A DNA stretch of 64,000 bases from Aporrectodea caliginosa (GCA_020284085.1 JACEVL010000019.1:3405162-3469161); one strand, 5' to 3'. Numbered from the stretch's first letter, positions 21,400-32,666 are shown. Notes: generated from the sequence alone by a model not told the origin. Numbers and translations are program-made.

Positions 21400-21715
21400 C
21401 TTTCTTCCTGTTGAAGGCGACCTTAGCTTATTGTCTTAGATAAGATTTCGAATTAAAATTAGCGATTAGGTTTGTTTGTTGCTGTTTAACGACACTGCAT
21501 GTGACATAACAAAGATGATTAGCTTCACCCTTTTCATTTCTCCAGGACTGGCACTACCATAGATAGCGTTGTGGCAAGTTAGTTAGCGATTGGATGGATG
21601 GATCGAGAGTTTAACGATTTGTTTTGGCAACAAAGGCCGATGTCGTGGAAAGAAATTATTTTTGAACAGTTCTCACCGTTGGTATTGCAGAAAACAACCA
21701 TTTAATTAGCGATTA
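21400..21715 (-). repeat. Module-array block, minus orientation
   Basis: Minus-oriented box A (21487-21560), a hairpin box (ggcaacaaaggccgatgtcgtgg, 21624-21648) and a GAGA hairpin (21665-21680). Confidence 0.65.
21665..21680 (-). ncRNA. GAGA-tetraloop hairpin (minus)
   Basis: Minus strand AACGGT-GAGA-ACTGTT, followed by CAAAAATAATTTC, the same downstream context as in plus copies. Confidence 0.45.
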
Positions 21716-21734
21716 AAAAGTTATCTAGTTATCT

Positions 21735-21780
21735 GCTTAGACACCTTTAATTGGATGTCAAGGAATGTTATATAGGTGAC
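21735..21780 (+). promoter_or_regulatory. GACACC-23-TATA module (divergent locus)
   Basis: GACACC 21740-21745, 23 nt, TATATAGG from 21769, then TGACTGCAAC. Upstream, on the minus strand, lies a hairpin set pointing away. Confidence 0.55.
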
Positions 21781-22007
21781 TGCAACGCTCTTTTATACAT
21801 CTTTCCCTTCATTCGGCGATGGTCTGAAGCAGGCAACGATTTACTATAATACATTGTAAAAACTCTTTAACTCCACCATTGCGCCTCCGTGCCTTAGTGC
21901 AAGGCAGTTCCAGTCCCAAGCTTTGATAAAGGAGGAGGATGTCTTTAAACTGAGACTACTACATTTAACTTCGTACACTCGAAGTGCCAGTCGCAAGCCT
22001 GGAGAAT

Positions 22008-22078
22008 GTAATGTAATTAGTAATTTATATAGCGCCGCTACAAAGATCACAGCCGTGGCCATTCAGTAGCGCTCGAGA
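22008..22078 (-). mobile_element. Severely truncated LINE 3' end
   Basis: About 70 bp: the minus strand ends TATATAAATTACTAATTACA after AGCGGCGC. It splits box A at gagaa (tggagaa | ... | gagaaagtagg), so a short target duplication is likely. Confidence 0.6.
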
Positions 22079-22432
22079 AAGTAGGAGGACGGCGCTAAAT
22101 CATCTTTGTTATGACGCAGTGTCGTTAAACAGCATCTAACCAGCCAACCGATTTTTCTGTGAGAATCACGTCATCTTAGCCAATGTGTAAGGTGAGGTAG
22201 ACGTCAGAGGCCTTTGACTACCGTAAGATGTCGTTAAACTCTGCATCCATCCGTTTTTGTAGAGCGCTCTCTTTAGACACCTTTATAACGTAAATCACCA
22301 CTACAATAAAAATATGAGAAGCGAAACCTATTCAGTTACCTGCGTTTTGTTGATAATTATATGGTTTTAAGATCGCTTCAATTGGCTTAACATCATTTTG
22401 ATGATCAATAGAAAGTTTACAATTGCCCTATG

Positions 22433-22448
22433 AATGGTGAGAGCTGTT
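22433..22448 (+). ncRNA. GAGA-tetraloop hairpin, wobble variant
   Basis: AATGGT-GAGA-GCTGTT: all six positions can still pair through G-U changes. Confidence 0.4.
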
Positions 22449-22849
22449 CAAACTCTTTTCTGTCGACGTCAACTACCTTTGTTGCCATAAGACGGTGAAA
22501 GTCCGTCTGTTCAATCCCAATCTTCTAAACATAGAAATGTCAAACGAAAACATGGACTGGCGTCAATTTTAGAGAAATAATTTTCGTGACTTCAACATGT
22601 AAATTTTATAGGAATACAGATTCTCGCGTTTTGTGTGTAAAATGCTTTGTTTATCGAGCGCCGCCTACCGAGTGTCTGCTACTCGGCCTTTTTTTTACCG
22701 TCGTGTAGATCCAGTTTGTATGTAATGAAAGTTCGTGCGGGCATGCGACCCGCTTGATGGTTTTCAAGTTCTTTTCAACCGTCTTAGGACGAGCAAACAT
22801 CTAGTGTGTAGATAATACCTGAAACCATGTGTTAAACTCATTCTGTGGT

Positions 22850-23400
22850 TCCGTGCGCTGGTAAAATGGCATATTAGCCAACGTGTAGAGGTGCCATTTA
22901 AATTCAGCGGTTAATATACGTAGGGCTAAATAATTTGAAACAGTATGTTTTATTAAAATTTTACTTGGACACCTCATAAAAGCTTCTCCTATTATATATA
23001 ATTATATTGGTCGCCTTCAGAAGGCGGTGCAGATCAATTCTCATGACAGTTGCTACAATAGGCGCGTTTCTTTAGACAAGTAATGAAAAGTAATCAAACA
23101 TGCGCTATAAAATTTAGGATTCATGTATAGATCTATAACATATTGTAGAAGAGAGCGTGCGTATCGCGGTTTGCTTCTCGAAGGTGACTTATTTCGGAGA
23201 TTTAAGTCTCGAACTAACCTTAACTGGTGTGGCACCCGTTCAAACAGGCAGCGGTGGTGAAGGCCCTCACCCGATCAATTCATTGAAAAGTGAGCAGAGT
23301 CGAGACCATATTAAGGTCGCTATATAAAATCGAGTACATTTACATTTAAATACAACAAGATGACTGACGTTGCCAATTTATGCAACATACAACAATAAGT
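22850..23400 (+). repeat. Module-array tail and leader fragments
   Basis: The superunit tail (aatttgaaacagtatgttttatt, GGACACC at about 22967) is followed by 'acaacaagatgactgacgttgcc...caacaataagtaag' (23352-23402), the leader segment seen near bases 90 and 18070. Confidence 0.5.
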
Positions 23401-23689
23401 AAGTATAAGCTAACGTGACGGCATTTATCAACATTGCGATAGTTAAGCATGCAAGGATACACCGCCGTTAATTATCGTTGCCTGAACTTAAATAACGAAC
23501 TTCTTCTATCGCAACAATTGCCAATAAATGTTGGTGACTGTCACCACGATTTTCAAAGTGGTGTTGACCAGTCACCATCACCATCGTCATGAAACAGAGT
23601 TACGCCACATATTTTCATCCGGCAAATTAACAATTAAACAACAAAACGTTCGTCAAAGAACGTCGTCCACGATCTCGGTCTTTTCCTTG

Positions 23690-24030
23690 ATATATAGACC
23701 TATCAATGGCGTTATGCATCACAAGTCTTGTGAGGACCAGCTTCGCAATCCTGAGACACCTGAGGTCTGTCTCTCGGTCTCTCACACAGGATGTGACTCG
23801 CCATCTTGTGCAAAGTTTAATCCTAAGCCAAATCTGTCTAACTTTAAGTAGTTTCCTTTGTTTGTCGACAACTTATGGCTGTCAAAGCCGTTGACATCGG
23901 TCGTATACCATTTATACAAGTTAGTAAATGTAGTTCGTCTTCAACTAGCGCTTTAACGAAAAGTTCCATATATAGCATTTTGCTAAAAGCTATTCAATGG
24001 TGTCTAAGAAAAATCGTAATGTTGTTTGCA
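23690..24030 (-). repeat. Module-array block, minus orientation
   Basis: Shares atcaatggcgttatgcatcaca...ctgtctctcggtctctcacacagg with 43550-43635, followed by a hairpin box (cttatggctgtcaaagccgttgac, 23873) and a minus promoter-like module (ggtgtc 23999-24004, 24 nt, TATATATG). Confidence 0.55.
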
Positions 24031-24180
24031 TGTAATGAGAGGCTATTCTCTCCAAAGAATTATAATCGAGGGAAGAATGGAGGGGGAAAGCCAAGACTGA
24101 TGTTATTGGACTTTATGATGAAGAGGGTTACATAAAGCCAGAGGAAAGTTCTGGACAATGAAGAGATTGGCTCTATTCGG
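24030..24180 (+). mobile_element. LINE C-terminal relic (RTE-like)
   Basis: NYNRGKNGGGKPRLMLLDFMMKRVT in one frame and a NIIEG-like reading in another; homologous to 21075-21285. Confidence 0.5.
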
Positions 24181-24214
24181 ATGACTGACTGCGTTAAGTC
24201 TTTGCCATCCACTT

Positions 24215-24525
24215 CAAATTGTCTACTACCGCTTTAAGAATTCATACCATAATTCATCCAGTTACCCGCATTCGAAGGTTTCTCGTTCACAACGAAATCC
24301 GCCTTAGCAGCTGCCCTGGCTCCTCTTTCATGTCTCTCCCGCAACCGGACTTGGATCTTCAACTGCCTATCTCTGGACAACCCTTCCACACGACGCAACG
24401 CTCGTGAATAAGCTGAGGCCCTCATGCACTTAGCTTTATAGAATACGCCGAGGCTAAGAAAATTAAATCGATAACACTGCATATCCACGGCTGCCTCAGG
24501 GCTACCATAAAGCATTGAATGCTCT
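24215..24525 (+). mobile_element. Family R1 repeat copy (longest)
   Basis: Contains tcgaaggtttctcgttcac, cttggatcttcaactgcc, ctctggacaacccttcc, acgctcgtgaataagctgag and gccctcatgcacttagc. Unclassified; at least five other copies in the window. Confidence 0.55.
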
Positions 24526-24597
24526 TCTCTTTTTCCATAGCGTCATTTAATTAAGTCACCGAAATAATAACGTTAAATCTTGTAATTATAAAGCAAT

Positions 24598-24650
24598 CTG
24601 TTAAACACCTTTAAATAGCTTTTCACCGCCTCTATATATAAGCATATATG
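24598..24650 (+). promoter_or_regulatory. AACACC-23-TATA module
   Basis: AACACC 24604-24609, 23 nt including ttttcacc, then TATATATAAG from 24633. Confidence 0.45.
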
Positions 24651-24689
24651 TATCTGTTTTTATAATCTGATTCTATATTTAGCGATTCA

Positions 24690-24995
24690 AAAGACCCATC
24701 AGCGGTGGCCAGAAGGGAACTATTGGCGCACACGAAAACTCGTAAAATGAGATATTTTGACCACATCATAAGATAGCTGCACGACAACATCGAGAGCAGC
24801 ATGATGACGGGTCTCGTGGAAGGAGTTCGAGAACGAGGGAGGCCGAGAATATCGTGGATCGACAACATCCTGAACTGGACTTGTAGGTGCTGGTTTAATG
24901 AATGCGACACGCGAAAGAAGACACTGCAGGCATTGAGGGTCCATTCCCTGATGCGAAGAACCTACATCACTAGGATGATTTATAAGACTTAAATA
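24690..24995 (+). mobile_element. RTE-like LINE C-terminal fragment
   Basis: Plus-strand peptides RRELLAHTKTRKMRYFDHII, then MMTGLVEGVRERGRPRISWI and DNILNWT. The RKLRYFGHI ... GRPRxxWxDNI pattern is the C-terminus of RTE-like LINE proteins. One in-frame stop separates the two parts; non-functional. It may belong to the same family as the RT fragment at 57345-57840. Confidence 0.75.
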
Positions 24996-25189
24996 AGATA
25001 TACTAGCTAATTTAGATTTATTGCGACTACTATGATGTCTGTACACCGAAATGCGGTTAGCAATTGGTTTATTAAAGGATATTCTTACTTACTTATTTAC
25101 TTACTTACATTCATGTAGCCAACCATCGCGTAGCGACCATGGCAATGTGACATAGCATGACTCAAAGTTTCAGTGTAGATCGACCTATC

Positions 25190-26110
25190 TGGCTTTTGCG
25201 CCGCAAGATATCGTTTAAACACTCGTATTAGTGTAACTAATAACTATCCGCTTAGACGCCGTCAAACGGCTTTTGACCTATTCTATATGCATTAAACCGC
25301 CACTGCCCGTACTATGGTAGCAGCAGTCCCAAGCCTGGAAAAATAAGGAGGGCGACGCTAATGTGTCGTTAAAGAGCAACTAATTACCTACATACCTAAA
25401 CACAGCCACAATAGTGTATTATTGTTAGTCCTATATAATTATGCCCAAATTATCTCTGTCGAGATGAACGGTCTTTGTTGCCATAACATAGCTCGATCCC
25501 ATCCTAATCGATGAGAGAACTCCGCCACTACACGTATTCCAGCAGTGCCAGTCCCAAGTCTGGAAAAAGTATAGGATGACGACGCTAGTCATCTTTATTA
25601 CGAGTCAAACAGCAACCAACCAATCGATTGTTCTTTGTGAATCACATCATCTTAGCCAATGTGTAAGTTAAGGTTGACGTCAGCGACCTTTGTTGCCATC
25701 AGATGTCGTTAAACTCTGCATCCATCCATTTTGGTAGAGAGCTCTCTTTAGACACCTTTATATCGTTATTCACTAATACAATATAAATATTAGACGCTAA
25801 ACCAGTTCAGTGTCACTTAGGGTTTCCTTCAACGTACCGGTACATTATTCAGTGTTTAAGATCGCTTCAATTGACTGTAACAGTAACTTGATTATCCACA
25901 CAGCTAGTCGTTAAACAGAAGAACCACCACCAGTTTTCTGTCACGTCAGGGATCTCTTTCAACGTACATTATGCGGTGTTTATAATCGCTTCAATTGAAT
26001 GTCAAACATTATTTGATGATCAACAGAAAGTTTGCAGTTGCCATATGAACGGTGTGTCAACTACCTTTGTTGCTATAAGACGGCGAATGTAGTCAGTGAC
26101 TCAGTTCAAT
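25190..26110 (+). repeat. Module-array block
   Basis: GACGCC-23-TATATG (25255-25287), box A copies at 25295-25370 and 25505-25605, hairpin box (25665-25712), GACACC at 25751, then repeats of the gatcgcttcaattga...gaaagtttgc segment. Confidence 0.65.
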
Positions 26111-26147
26111 CCCAATCTTCTAAACATAGAGTAAATTAGTATGTCAA

Positions 26148-26479
<332 letters not shown>

Positions 26480-26504
26480 TAACAATAATAACAATTAGCA
26501 ACGA

Positions 26505-26725
26505 AACCATGCCTCTTCTTTCATGTCTGTCCCGGAACCGTACTTGGATCTTCAACTGCCCATCACTGGAAAACCCTCTGACACGACAGCGCTCGTGAAT
26601 AAGCTGGGGCCCTCATGCACTTTGATTTAGAGTGTACGCCGAGGCTAAGAAAATGAAATCGCTAACTCTTCATACCCACGGCTGCCTAATGCAGGTAATG
26701 CCTTTCTCTTCTATTTTGCACAGAG
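26505..26725 (+). mobile_element. Family R1 repeat copy
   Basis: Nearly the same as 24330-24530: cttggatcttcaactgccc, acagcgctcgtgaataagc, gccctcatgcacttt. It directly follows the compound microsatellite. Confidence 0.55.
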
Positions 26726-26808
26726 TCATTTAATGAAAGTGTCAGGTATACGGTCGGCGTCAACGGCCTTGGCAGTCATCAAAATAAGAACGTTATACAT
26801 TGTAAAAA

Positions 26809-26816
<8 letters not shown>

Positions 26817-26844
<28 letters not shown>

Positions 26845-26874
26845 CATAATCTTAATAATAATTATAATAATAAT
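26817..26874. repeat. (TAA)n microsatellite
   Basis: About 11 units plus imperfect ones. Confidence 0.9.
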
Positions 26875-27059
26875 GCCTGGAACAGTCTTCCTGCACCCAT
26901 TCAGGAAAATAAAAGTCTATCGCTTTTAAAAAAACAGTTAAAATGCATTTATTAGTTAATCACGCCTTTGAGCACTAACATTTGCGCTGACAGTAGACAG
27001 TTTTGTTAAGCGTTCTAGAAGTAGCTTGCTACCAACAACGCTATATAAATCATCGTAAT

Positions 27060-27330
27060 TACAACAATAATAATAATGTAATCTGTTAGACACCTTTAAA
27101 TTGTCTTTCACCAACATTATGTAAACACATTTATGTAGGCCTATTTGTTTTCTAATGTAACCGGCCTTTACGGCGCAAGATATCGTTGAACAATGAAAAC
27201 TCCTAATAATGAAAGAATCCACATAGACATAGACTCTGTAGGCATAAAACTCCATCACTGCCAGTGCCCGTACTATGGTAGCACCAGTCCCAAGCCAGGA
27301 AAATAAGGATGGCGACGCTACCGTAATACT
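27060..27330 (+). repeat. Module-array fragment
   Basis: GACACC 27089-27094, 23 nt, TATGTAAAC at 27118; AAGATATCGTTGAAC; then box A (27250-27325). Confidence 0.55.
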
Positions 27331-27624
27331 ATAGGGTGACACGAAAGTTCGTTCACCGTTTTCAAAATGCGTTGTCTCAGTAACGGATGCATATTTCTTT
27401 ATAATATTTGGTCAGTACATACATAAGTCAAACGAAAGATACTGGTAAGAATTTGATTATGATCCGGTCCGTGGTTGCCATTATTTATAAGAAAATGTAA
27501 AGACCACCAGTTTTTGCTTTAAAAATGGCGTTCATCAAATTAACACAGTAAGAGCGAAATGTGTAGCGTCGTAGAGACTATATGCCTTTCTTTAGATACA
27601 ATACAAATAATCAGTTTATGGGAC

Positions 27625-27790
27625 ATAACGTAGGGACCCTGGGCAAGTCCTTCACTCGCAATTGCTCATGCGCTTCGGCGTGAAACTCCGATTCAGCGTT
27701 CGCGCAGTAGTCGGGAGCGCCTCTGAATGGGAAATCTGGTAGGGGCGCTATAACAAGTGTTCAAATACAATACAATACAATAAAATAGTT
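27625..27790 (+). mobile_element. SINE or LINE 3' end with CORE-like segment
   Basis: It contains GACCCTGGGCAAGTCCTTCA (27638-27657), similar to the central conserved segment of CORE SINEs, then GGGAGCGCCTCTGAATGG...GGGGCGCTATAACAAG and an (AATAC)n tail. The 3' end is shared with the LINE ends here. The CORE label is inference. Confidence 0.55.
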
Positions 27791-28127
27791 TAGGTTGAGT
27801 GCTCTGTTTAGACACCTTTATAACGTAATTAATCAATATAATATAAGTATGAGAAAAATCTCAACCACAAGAGCTGCAATTTGCCAAAAATAGTCTTTGT
27901 CGGCGGAAACGGCCTATGTTGTCATAAGCTGCCGTTAAACTGTGGATCCCAATCAGTTATTATCCATTCCCAACAAACACAAAATAGTCGGCTTATAAGA
28001 TCGCTCAATTGGCTTGAACAGTTTGGTAACGGAGAGACCTGTTTAAAATAATTTGTCGGCGTCAAATGCCTTTGTTGCCATAAGTTGTCGTTAAACTCTG
28101 CATCCATCAGATTAGGTAGAGCGCTCT

Positions 28128-28175
28128 CTTTAGACACCTTTATAACGTAATTCACCCATATTATATAAATATGAA
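28128..28175 (+). promoter_or_regulatory. GACACC-23-TATA module (reference copy)
   Basis: CTCTCTTTAGACACCTTTAT, with GACACC at 28133-28138, 23 nt to TATATAAAT at 28162. The hairpin set follows about 125 bp downstream on the same strand. Confidence 0.55.
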
Positions 28176-28189
28176 ATGACGGACCAATT

Positions 28190-28360
28190 TAGTGATTCCT
28201 TATTAAGAAACAATATTCGCCTATCAAGATCACTTCAATTGACTGTAACTATTTGGTGATCAATAGAAAGTCTGCAATTGCCACAGGAACGGTGAGAATT
28301 GTTGAAAATAATTTGTGTCGACGTCATCGGCCTATGTTGTCGTAAGATGTCGTTAAACTA
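28190..28360 (+). ncRNA. Candidate structured RNA unit (reference copy)
   Basis: Downstream of the promoter-like module at 28133 lie, in order, a small UUGG-UGA-UCAA hairpin (28251-28261), the AACGGT-GAGA-ATTGTT hairpin (28288-28303), an A/U-rich linker (GAAAATAATTTG) and the CGACGTC/GATGTCG hairpin (28319-28352), then TTAAAC. Start and end are guesses: start about 28 nt after TATA, end at the GTTAAAC trailer. No known RNA family is recognised. The alternative is a non-expressed repeat that merely keeps inverted repeats. Confidence 0.4.
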
Positions 28361-28384
28361 TGCATTAAATAGTTTGAGTGCTCC

Positions 28385-28430
28385 CTTTCGACACCTTTAT
28401 AACGTAAGTCACCAATATAATATAAGTATG
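28385..28430 (+). promoter_or_regulatory. GACACC-25-TATA module
   Basis: GACACC 28390-28395, then 25 nt and TATAAG at 28421. Confidence 0.45.
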
Positions 28431-28439
28431 AGACGCCGG

Positions 28440-28592
28440 ACGTAATTAGTTTTTTTCCGGCCTCCAACAAACACAAAATAGTCTGCTTATAAGGTCGCTT
28501 CAATTGACTCCAACAGTTTGGTAACGGAGAGACCCGTTGAAAATAATTTGTCGATGTCAACTGCCTTTGTTGCCATAAGATGTCGTTAAACT
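28440..28592 (+). ncRNA. Candidate structured RNA unit
   Basis: Same order as 28190-28360. The loop hairpin is AACGG-AGAGAC-CCGTT (28523-28538), where the G-U pair of other copies is G-C. It ends in cataagatgtcgttaaac. Confidence 0.4.
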
Positions 28593-28994
28593 CTGGATAC
28601 GCGGTATACTAGAACTCTCGCTCTGCACCGTTTAGCTAATGTAATATTAGGTTAATTTTTAAGGTCGACGTCAACGGCCTAGGCAGCCGTAAAGGATGTC
28701 GTTAAACACTGTATACTATACTTGTGAGCGCAATAAAAAATGATATGTCGTTAAACTGAATAATACAAACCAGGTGTAACTCTACCACTGTCGCTTTCGG
28801 GTGGTGCTACTCCTAAGCCAGGTTGAAGGAGGAGGGAGACTCTCATCATCTTCGTTTAACAAAGCGTCGTTAAACTAAGATTATGCATCGGTCGCACAAG
28901 TTTTTTCTCAGTATTAAGCATTAAGTAACAAAAGGCTAACATTAACTGCTCTGTCGGACTCAATGTTCCGCTAAACACGAGTGAAATAGACTAA

Positions 28995-29860
28995 TGTTTA
29001 TGTAATGTAATGTAACAAAACATTTATAAAGCGCCACTTAAGAGTCTCTCAGAAGCGCTCAACACGTGGCCATCAAACAGCTGAAAAAATGCGTCTTTAA
29101 GAGTTTGGAGAAAACCATATAGCCGCGTGCAGCACGCACAGACGGCGGAAGAGAGTTCCAGATCCGTGGCGCCGCAATCGAGAAGTCCCGACGAGCACAG
29201 GTGGTGGTTCGAAACGAAGGTATCATCAAGTCATTTCGCGAGGCAGACCGGAGAGCCCGCCGACCAGTTTGAGTGCCAACTGGAAGGCACAGTTCAGCAA
29301 TGTAGTCCGGAGCAGTACCAGTCGTAGCCTTCCAAACCAGCGTAGCAATTTTGAATTGCACACGATCAGCAACTGGAAGCCAGTGGAGCTCACGTCGCAT
29401 GTAGTCAGATATGTGTGAATATCTCGGTAGATCAGCCAGCAGTCTAGCTGTTGCATTCTGAACGAGCTGAAGTTGATGAAGACGGAACTCTGGGAGGCCC
29501 AGGAGGACCCCATTACAGTAGTCAAGACGTGTGAGGACGAAGGAGTGTATTAGCACAGCCGCAGCGCTTAGCGACAGCGTTCTCCGTATAACTCGGATCT
29601 GCCTGAGCTCATAATAGCTAATCCTGGAGATATGTGACACATGATCAGCCATCGTAAGCCCACCATCAAGAAGCACCCCAAGGTCCCTCACCACATTACA
29701 GGACTGTCCAGTACGGGATGCCGATGCAAGAGCATTTTTATCGATCCTACAACGTGCACGTGTTGTACCGAACCATATAAACTGAGACTTGCTCGGGTTG
29801 AATCTAAGACGATTGGCAGACATCCATAATTTATAATATAAGAAAATATTTAAATACCTC
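28995..29860 (-). mobile_element. CR1/L2-like LINE, 3' half, longest uninterrupted copy
   Basis: The minus-strand ORF (from about 29825 down to 29059) encodes the region after the RT catalytic loop: SANRLRFNPSKSQFIWFGT, CNVVRDLGVLLDGGLTMADH, LIHSFVLTRLDYCNGVLLGL, LPRYSHISDYMRRELHWLPV and FSIAAPRIWNSLPPSVRA. These motifs typify CR1/L2-group LINE C-termini. The 3' end is AGTGGCGCTTTATAAATG followed by a (TTACA)n tail at 28998-29010. 5'-truncated before YADD, but the remaining frame is open for over 250 codons, so the copy is fairly young. Inserted in the module array (28990/29862). Confidence 0.9.
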
Positions 29861-29861
29861 A

Positions 29862-30060
29862 TTTTAAAATTTCGATGGAGTGCTGGTAAACGGAGTTTTA
29901 GCCATCGTTTAGAAATGCGACTTAAATACTGCAGATAATATATGTATGGCTCAATCATTTTAAATGTACGTGTTAACTAAAGTTTCAATTGGACACCTCA
30001 AATACGCTGCAACTTTAAGAGATATAAATATCGCCATCAAGGTGGAATACTAAGTTGGTC
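29862..30060 (+). repeat. Module-array tail block
   Basis: Resumes after the LINE: the ATTTAAATACCTCATTTTAAAA segment and GACACC (29992), 25 nt, TATAAATAT (30023). Confidence 0.6.
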
Positions 30061-30239
30061 TGGAACAGCAAAATATGAGTTTCTTGAGACAAGTAATGAA
30101 ATAGGCGCTATAAAAAATTTAAAGTTAGATTTATTACATAAATACACACTTATATGCATTTATAAGTTATAATTTTTTTTTAATTTTAAGTATTATAGTT
30201 TTAAAACAAACCTGATTATTAAAATTTTTATATATAATT

Positions 30240-30377
30240 ATAGAAAGTGACTATATATAGTTGAGGGCAAGACGGCACATACATTTAAAAACACATAACG
30301 GTCGCCATTCACATGTCACGTGATTCCAGAGCGTGGCTACTTTCATAACTAACATGGCGGCCGTAAGGGAAAGTTCT
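30240..30377 (+). promoter_or_regulatory. Promoter-like segment before ATGGCGGCCGTAAGG, copy 1
   Basis: ACTATATATAG (30250) is followed by gtcgccattcacatgtcacgtga (TCACGTGA near 30316) and ATGGCGGCC at 30353. The same order with changes lies at 37670-37780. ATGGCGGCC resembles a YY1-type site and TCACGTGA an E-box; the ATG could also start a short reading frame (MAAVRESSFI). Copy 1 is interrupted by a LINE at about 30378. Confidence 0.4.
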
Positions 30378-30888
30378 TTTATTGTAATTGTAATTGTAAT
30401 TGAACATTTGTATAGCGCCACTCACAGATTCAGAGGCGCTCCCGACCCAGGGCTCTAACAAATAAGATAGTCTTCCGGCGTTTCCCAAACAGAGGAAGAG
30501 AAAGGCTGAGGAGCTCAAGACGCAATTCATGCGGAAGGTGGTTCCAAGTAGAGGGGCCGACATGAGCAAAGCTTCTGGATTAAGCAGTTGCACCACGCAT
30601 GCGAGGGACAACCAGAAGGACTCTGGCGGTAGAGCGCAGAGCAGAGCGACCAGGGAGTGTAGAAACCAACGTACATAAGGCCTGAAGGTATGAAAGAGCT
30701 ACCCCGAGTAGAGAGTTGCGCATAAGTGTGAGAATTTTGAATTGAATGCGCTGGGGCACAGGAAGCCAGTGGAGAGTTTCCCGAATGAAGAAAGATATGT
30801 GAGAGTACTTTGGGAGACCACAAATAAGGCGGGCGGAGGCGTTATGAATGGACTGAAGCTTGGAGAGGTTTAGTGAAGAGAGACCAGG
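30378..30888 (-). mobile_element. CR1/L2-like LINE 3' fragment
   Basis: Minus strand: LPKYSHISFFIRETLHWLPV, QRIQFKILTLMR, GRSALRST, then HVGPSTWNHLPHELRLELLS, and the 3' end GGAGCGCCTCTGAATCTG...GAGTGGCGCTATACAAATG with a (TTACAA)n tail at 30379-30400. One stop and possible frameshifts. It splits the repeat that starts at 30240. Confidence 0.85.
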
Positions 30889-31140
30889 TCAAAAGCTTTT
30901 TTAGCTTTAATGACTTAGCATATTCCAATAAACTGCATGAAACGAATAATTTTAACAGTCTTATACAATGCGTGATGCCAAGATGATAGAAACCGTGAAA
31001 AAAGTATGCTCTGAAGCGGCTGAAGAATGGGACTGCTATATTCCTCCTAGCGATTAACTTACAAGTATGGTGGGAAACGTACAACAATAAAGGAGAAGGT
31101 TACGGTGTTAACGGTTAGACTCTGGCTAGAGTTAGAGGTT
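30889..31140 (+). repeat. Continuation of the ATGGCGGCC repeat, copy 1
   Basis: Matches 37795-37935 and 38540-38660: ttagctttaatgactta, ccaataaactgcatgaaacg, agaaaccgtgaaaaaagtatg. Read on, the fused product would contain FNDLAYSNKLHETNNF, but stops occur (cca aga tga tag). Possibly a decayed gene or transposon ORF; no domain recognised. Confidence 0.45.
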
Positions 31141-31208
31141 AGAGTCGTCAGGTGGAATTTGAAATACAGAATACTATATAAACTGACACCAGGCGGACCT
31201 CTATAGCA

Positions 31209-31233
31209 TCACACACACACACACACACACACA

Positions 31234-31292
<59 letters not shown>
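31209..31292. repeat. (CA)n microsatellite
   Basis: About 40 CA units with one GA interruption. Confidence 0.95.
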
Positions 31293-31297
<5 letters not shown>

Positions 31298-31299
31298 TA

Positions 31300-31620
31300 T
31301 AGAGACATGTGTATTTTATTACAGGATATTTAAGAGTAAGATCAATAATGAGTTGTTTCGGATTAAAATGTTATTTAATGGCACATGTTAACAGTAAACA
31401 ATAACAAACATATTATATACGCGTACCAAACTAAATTGATTCAAACCAGCAAAAACCATCGAAGAGAAACACGTCAACGCAACCGGTTCAAAACTAAGAA
31501 AAATTCATCCTCAACAGGAAACAAGAAATCCCGACTGGCACAGAGACGGGCAAAGATCAAAAGGTCACGTAGGACTAAACACAAAAGACCATTCTCACTT
31601 AAAATAGTTATCATTGTTTA
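31300..31620. other. Spacer, A-rich, no recognised gene
   Basis: A 78-codon open frame at 31385-31621 is Lys/Arg/Asn-rich and has no recognisable domain; the DNA is A-rich, which explains it. Confidence 0.5.
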
Positions 31621-31770
31621 AGGACATCTTATGGCAGTTACGGCCGTTGACGTCGACCTTGCCTCACACTATTGTAACAGAAGAACAAAAGAAATTATTT
31701 TGAACAGTTCTCACCGTAAGTATGACAGAATACAACCATTGAATAAACGATTAAAAAATAATCTAGCCGT
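31620..31770 (-). repeat. Module-array block, minus orientation
   Basis: Minus strand: ACGGTGAGAACTGTT hairpin (31717-31703), then the GTCGACGTCAACGGCC box with CATAAGATGTCC (31661-31621). Confidence 0.6.
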
Positions 31771-31772
31771 CT

Positions 31773-31820
31773 GCTTAGACACCTTTAAATCGTCATCAGG
31801 AAGCCCTATATAAGAGACTG
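31773..31820 (+). promoter_or_regulatory. GACACC-23-TATA module (divergent locus)
   Basis: GACACC 31778-31783, 23 nt, TATATAAG from 31807, then AGACTGTTAAC. Confidence 0.55.
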
Positions 31821-32666
31821 TTAACTCCGCTAGAATACGCTAATTCTGTGATTGTGGCAAGCAAGAAATGACTTACTATTATACAGTTTAAAAACTCTTT
31901 AACTCCGCCATTGCGACTCCGTGCCCCAGTGTCAACCAGTGCCAGTCCCAAGCCTGGATGAAGGAGGAACCCACTATTACGGCTACTACAGTTAACTACG
32001 TCACTGCTCATACTCTGGCAGTGCCAGTCCCAAGCCTGGAGAAAGTGGGAGGTTTACGCTATCATCTTTCTTATGACACAGTGTCGTTAAACAGCAACTA
32101 ACCAACCAACCGGTTGATCTCTGAGAACGAAGAATCTTTGCCAATGTGTAAGGTAAGGTTGCCGTCAGAGGCCTTTGTTACCGTAAGATGTCGTTAAACT
32201 CGGAGTCCATCCGTTTTGTGGAGAGCTCTCTTTAGACACCTTTATAACGTAATTCACCAATAAAATATATTGTAAGTATGAGAAGTTTAAGAGCTGTAAT
32301 ATGCCAAAAACTAATCTTTGTCGGCGGAAACGGCCAATGTTGTCATAAGCTGCCGTTAAACTGAGGATCCCGCGAAACCAATTTAGATACTTGTAGATCC
32401 CGATCAAACATCCATCAATGGGTTTTTAAAGATCGCTTGAATTGGCTGTAACATTATTTTGATGATCAAAAGAAAGTTTAGAATTGTCATATATGAACGG
32501 TGAGAACTGTTCAAAAATATTTTCTGTCGACGTCTACTACCTTTGTTGCAGTCGTTCAACTCTGGATCCTCCTACGCGGTACTATAGAACTCTCGCTTTG
32601 CAACGTTTAGATAATATAATTATAAGCTAAGTTCGACGGCAACGGCATCGCAGCCGTATAAGATGT
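31820..32666 (+). repeat. Module-array block
   Basis: Two box-A copies (31895-31970 degenerate; 31990-32095), hairpin box, GACACC at 32235, CGGCGGA..GCTGCCG hairpin (32320-32357), GAGA hairpin (32496-32511), and a GTCGTTAAAC box cut by a hAT element at 32675. Confidence 0.7.
32496..32511 (+). ncRNA. GAGA-tetraloop hairpin
   Basis: AACGGT-GAGA-ACTGTT followed by CAAAAATATTTTCTGTCGACG. Confidence 0.45.

Larger units (their letters stand above)
21780..22500 (+). repeat. Module-array block
   Basis: Two box-A copies (21870-21950; 21975-22135, the second split by a short LINE end), hairpin box (22200-22240), GACACC at 22276 with a poor TATA, then hairpins including AATGGT-GAGA-GCTGTT (22433-22448). 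Confidence 0.65.
27795..28990 (+). repeat. Module-array block with three promoter-hairpin units in a row
   Basis: Units start at GACACC 27811, 28133 and 28390 and each ends in a hairpin box with GTTAAAC (27931, 28352, 28586). The clearest stretch of the array. Confidence 0.75.

Noticed and set aside
28288..28352. Hammerhead ribozyme (retrozyme-like repeat)
   Set aside because: I looked for the CUGAUGA...GAAA core near the hairpins on both strands and found none.
28133..28360. A named snRNA, H/ACA RNA or spliced-leader RNA
   Set aside because: No sequence of U1-U6 recognised, no firm Sm site, hinge or 5' splice site; only the promoter layout and hairpins are similar.
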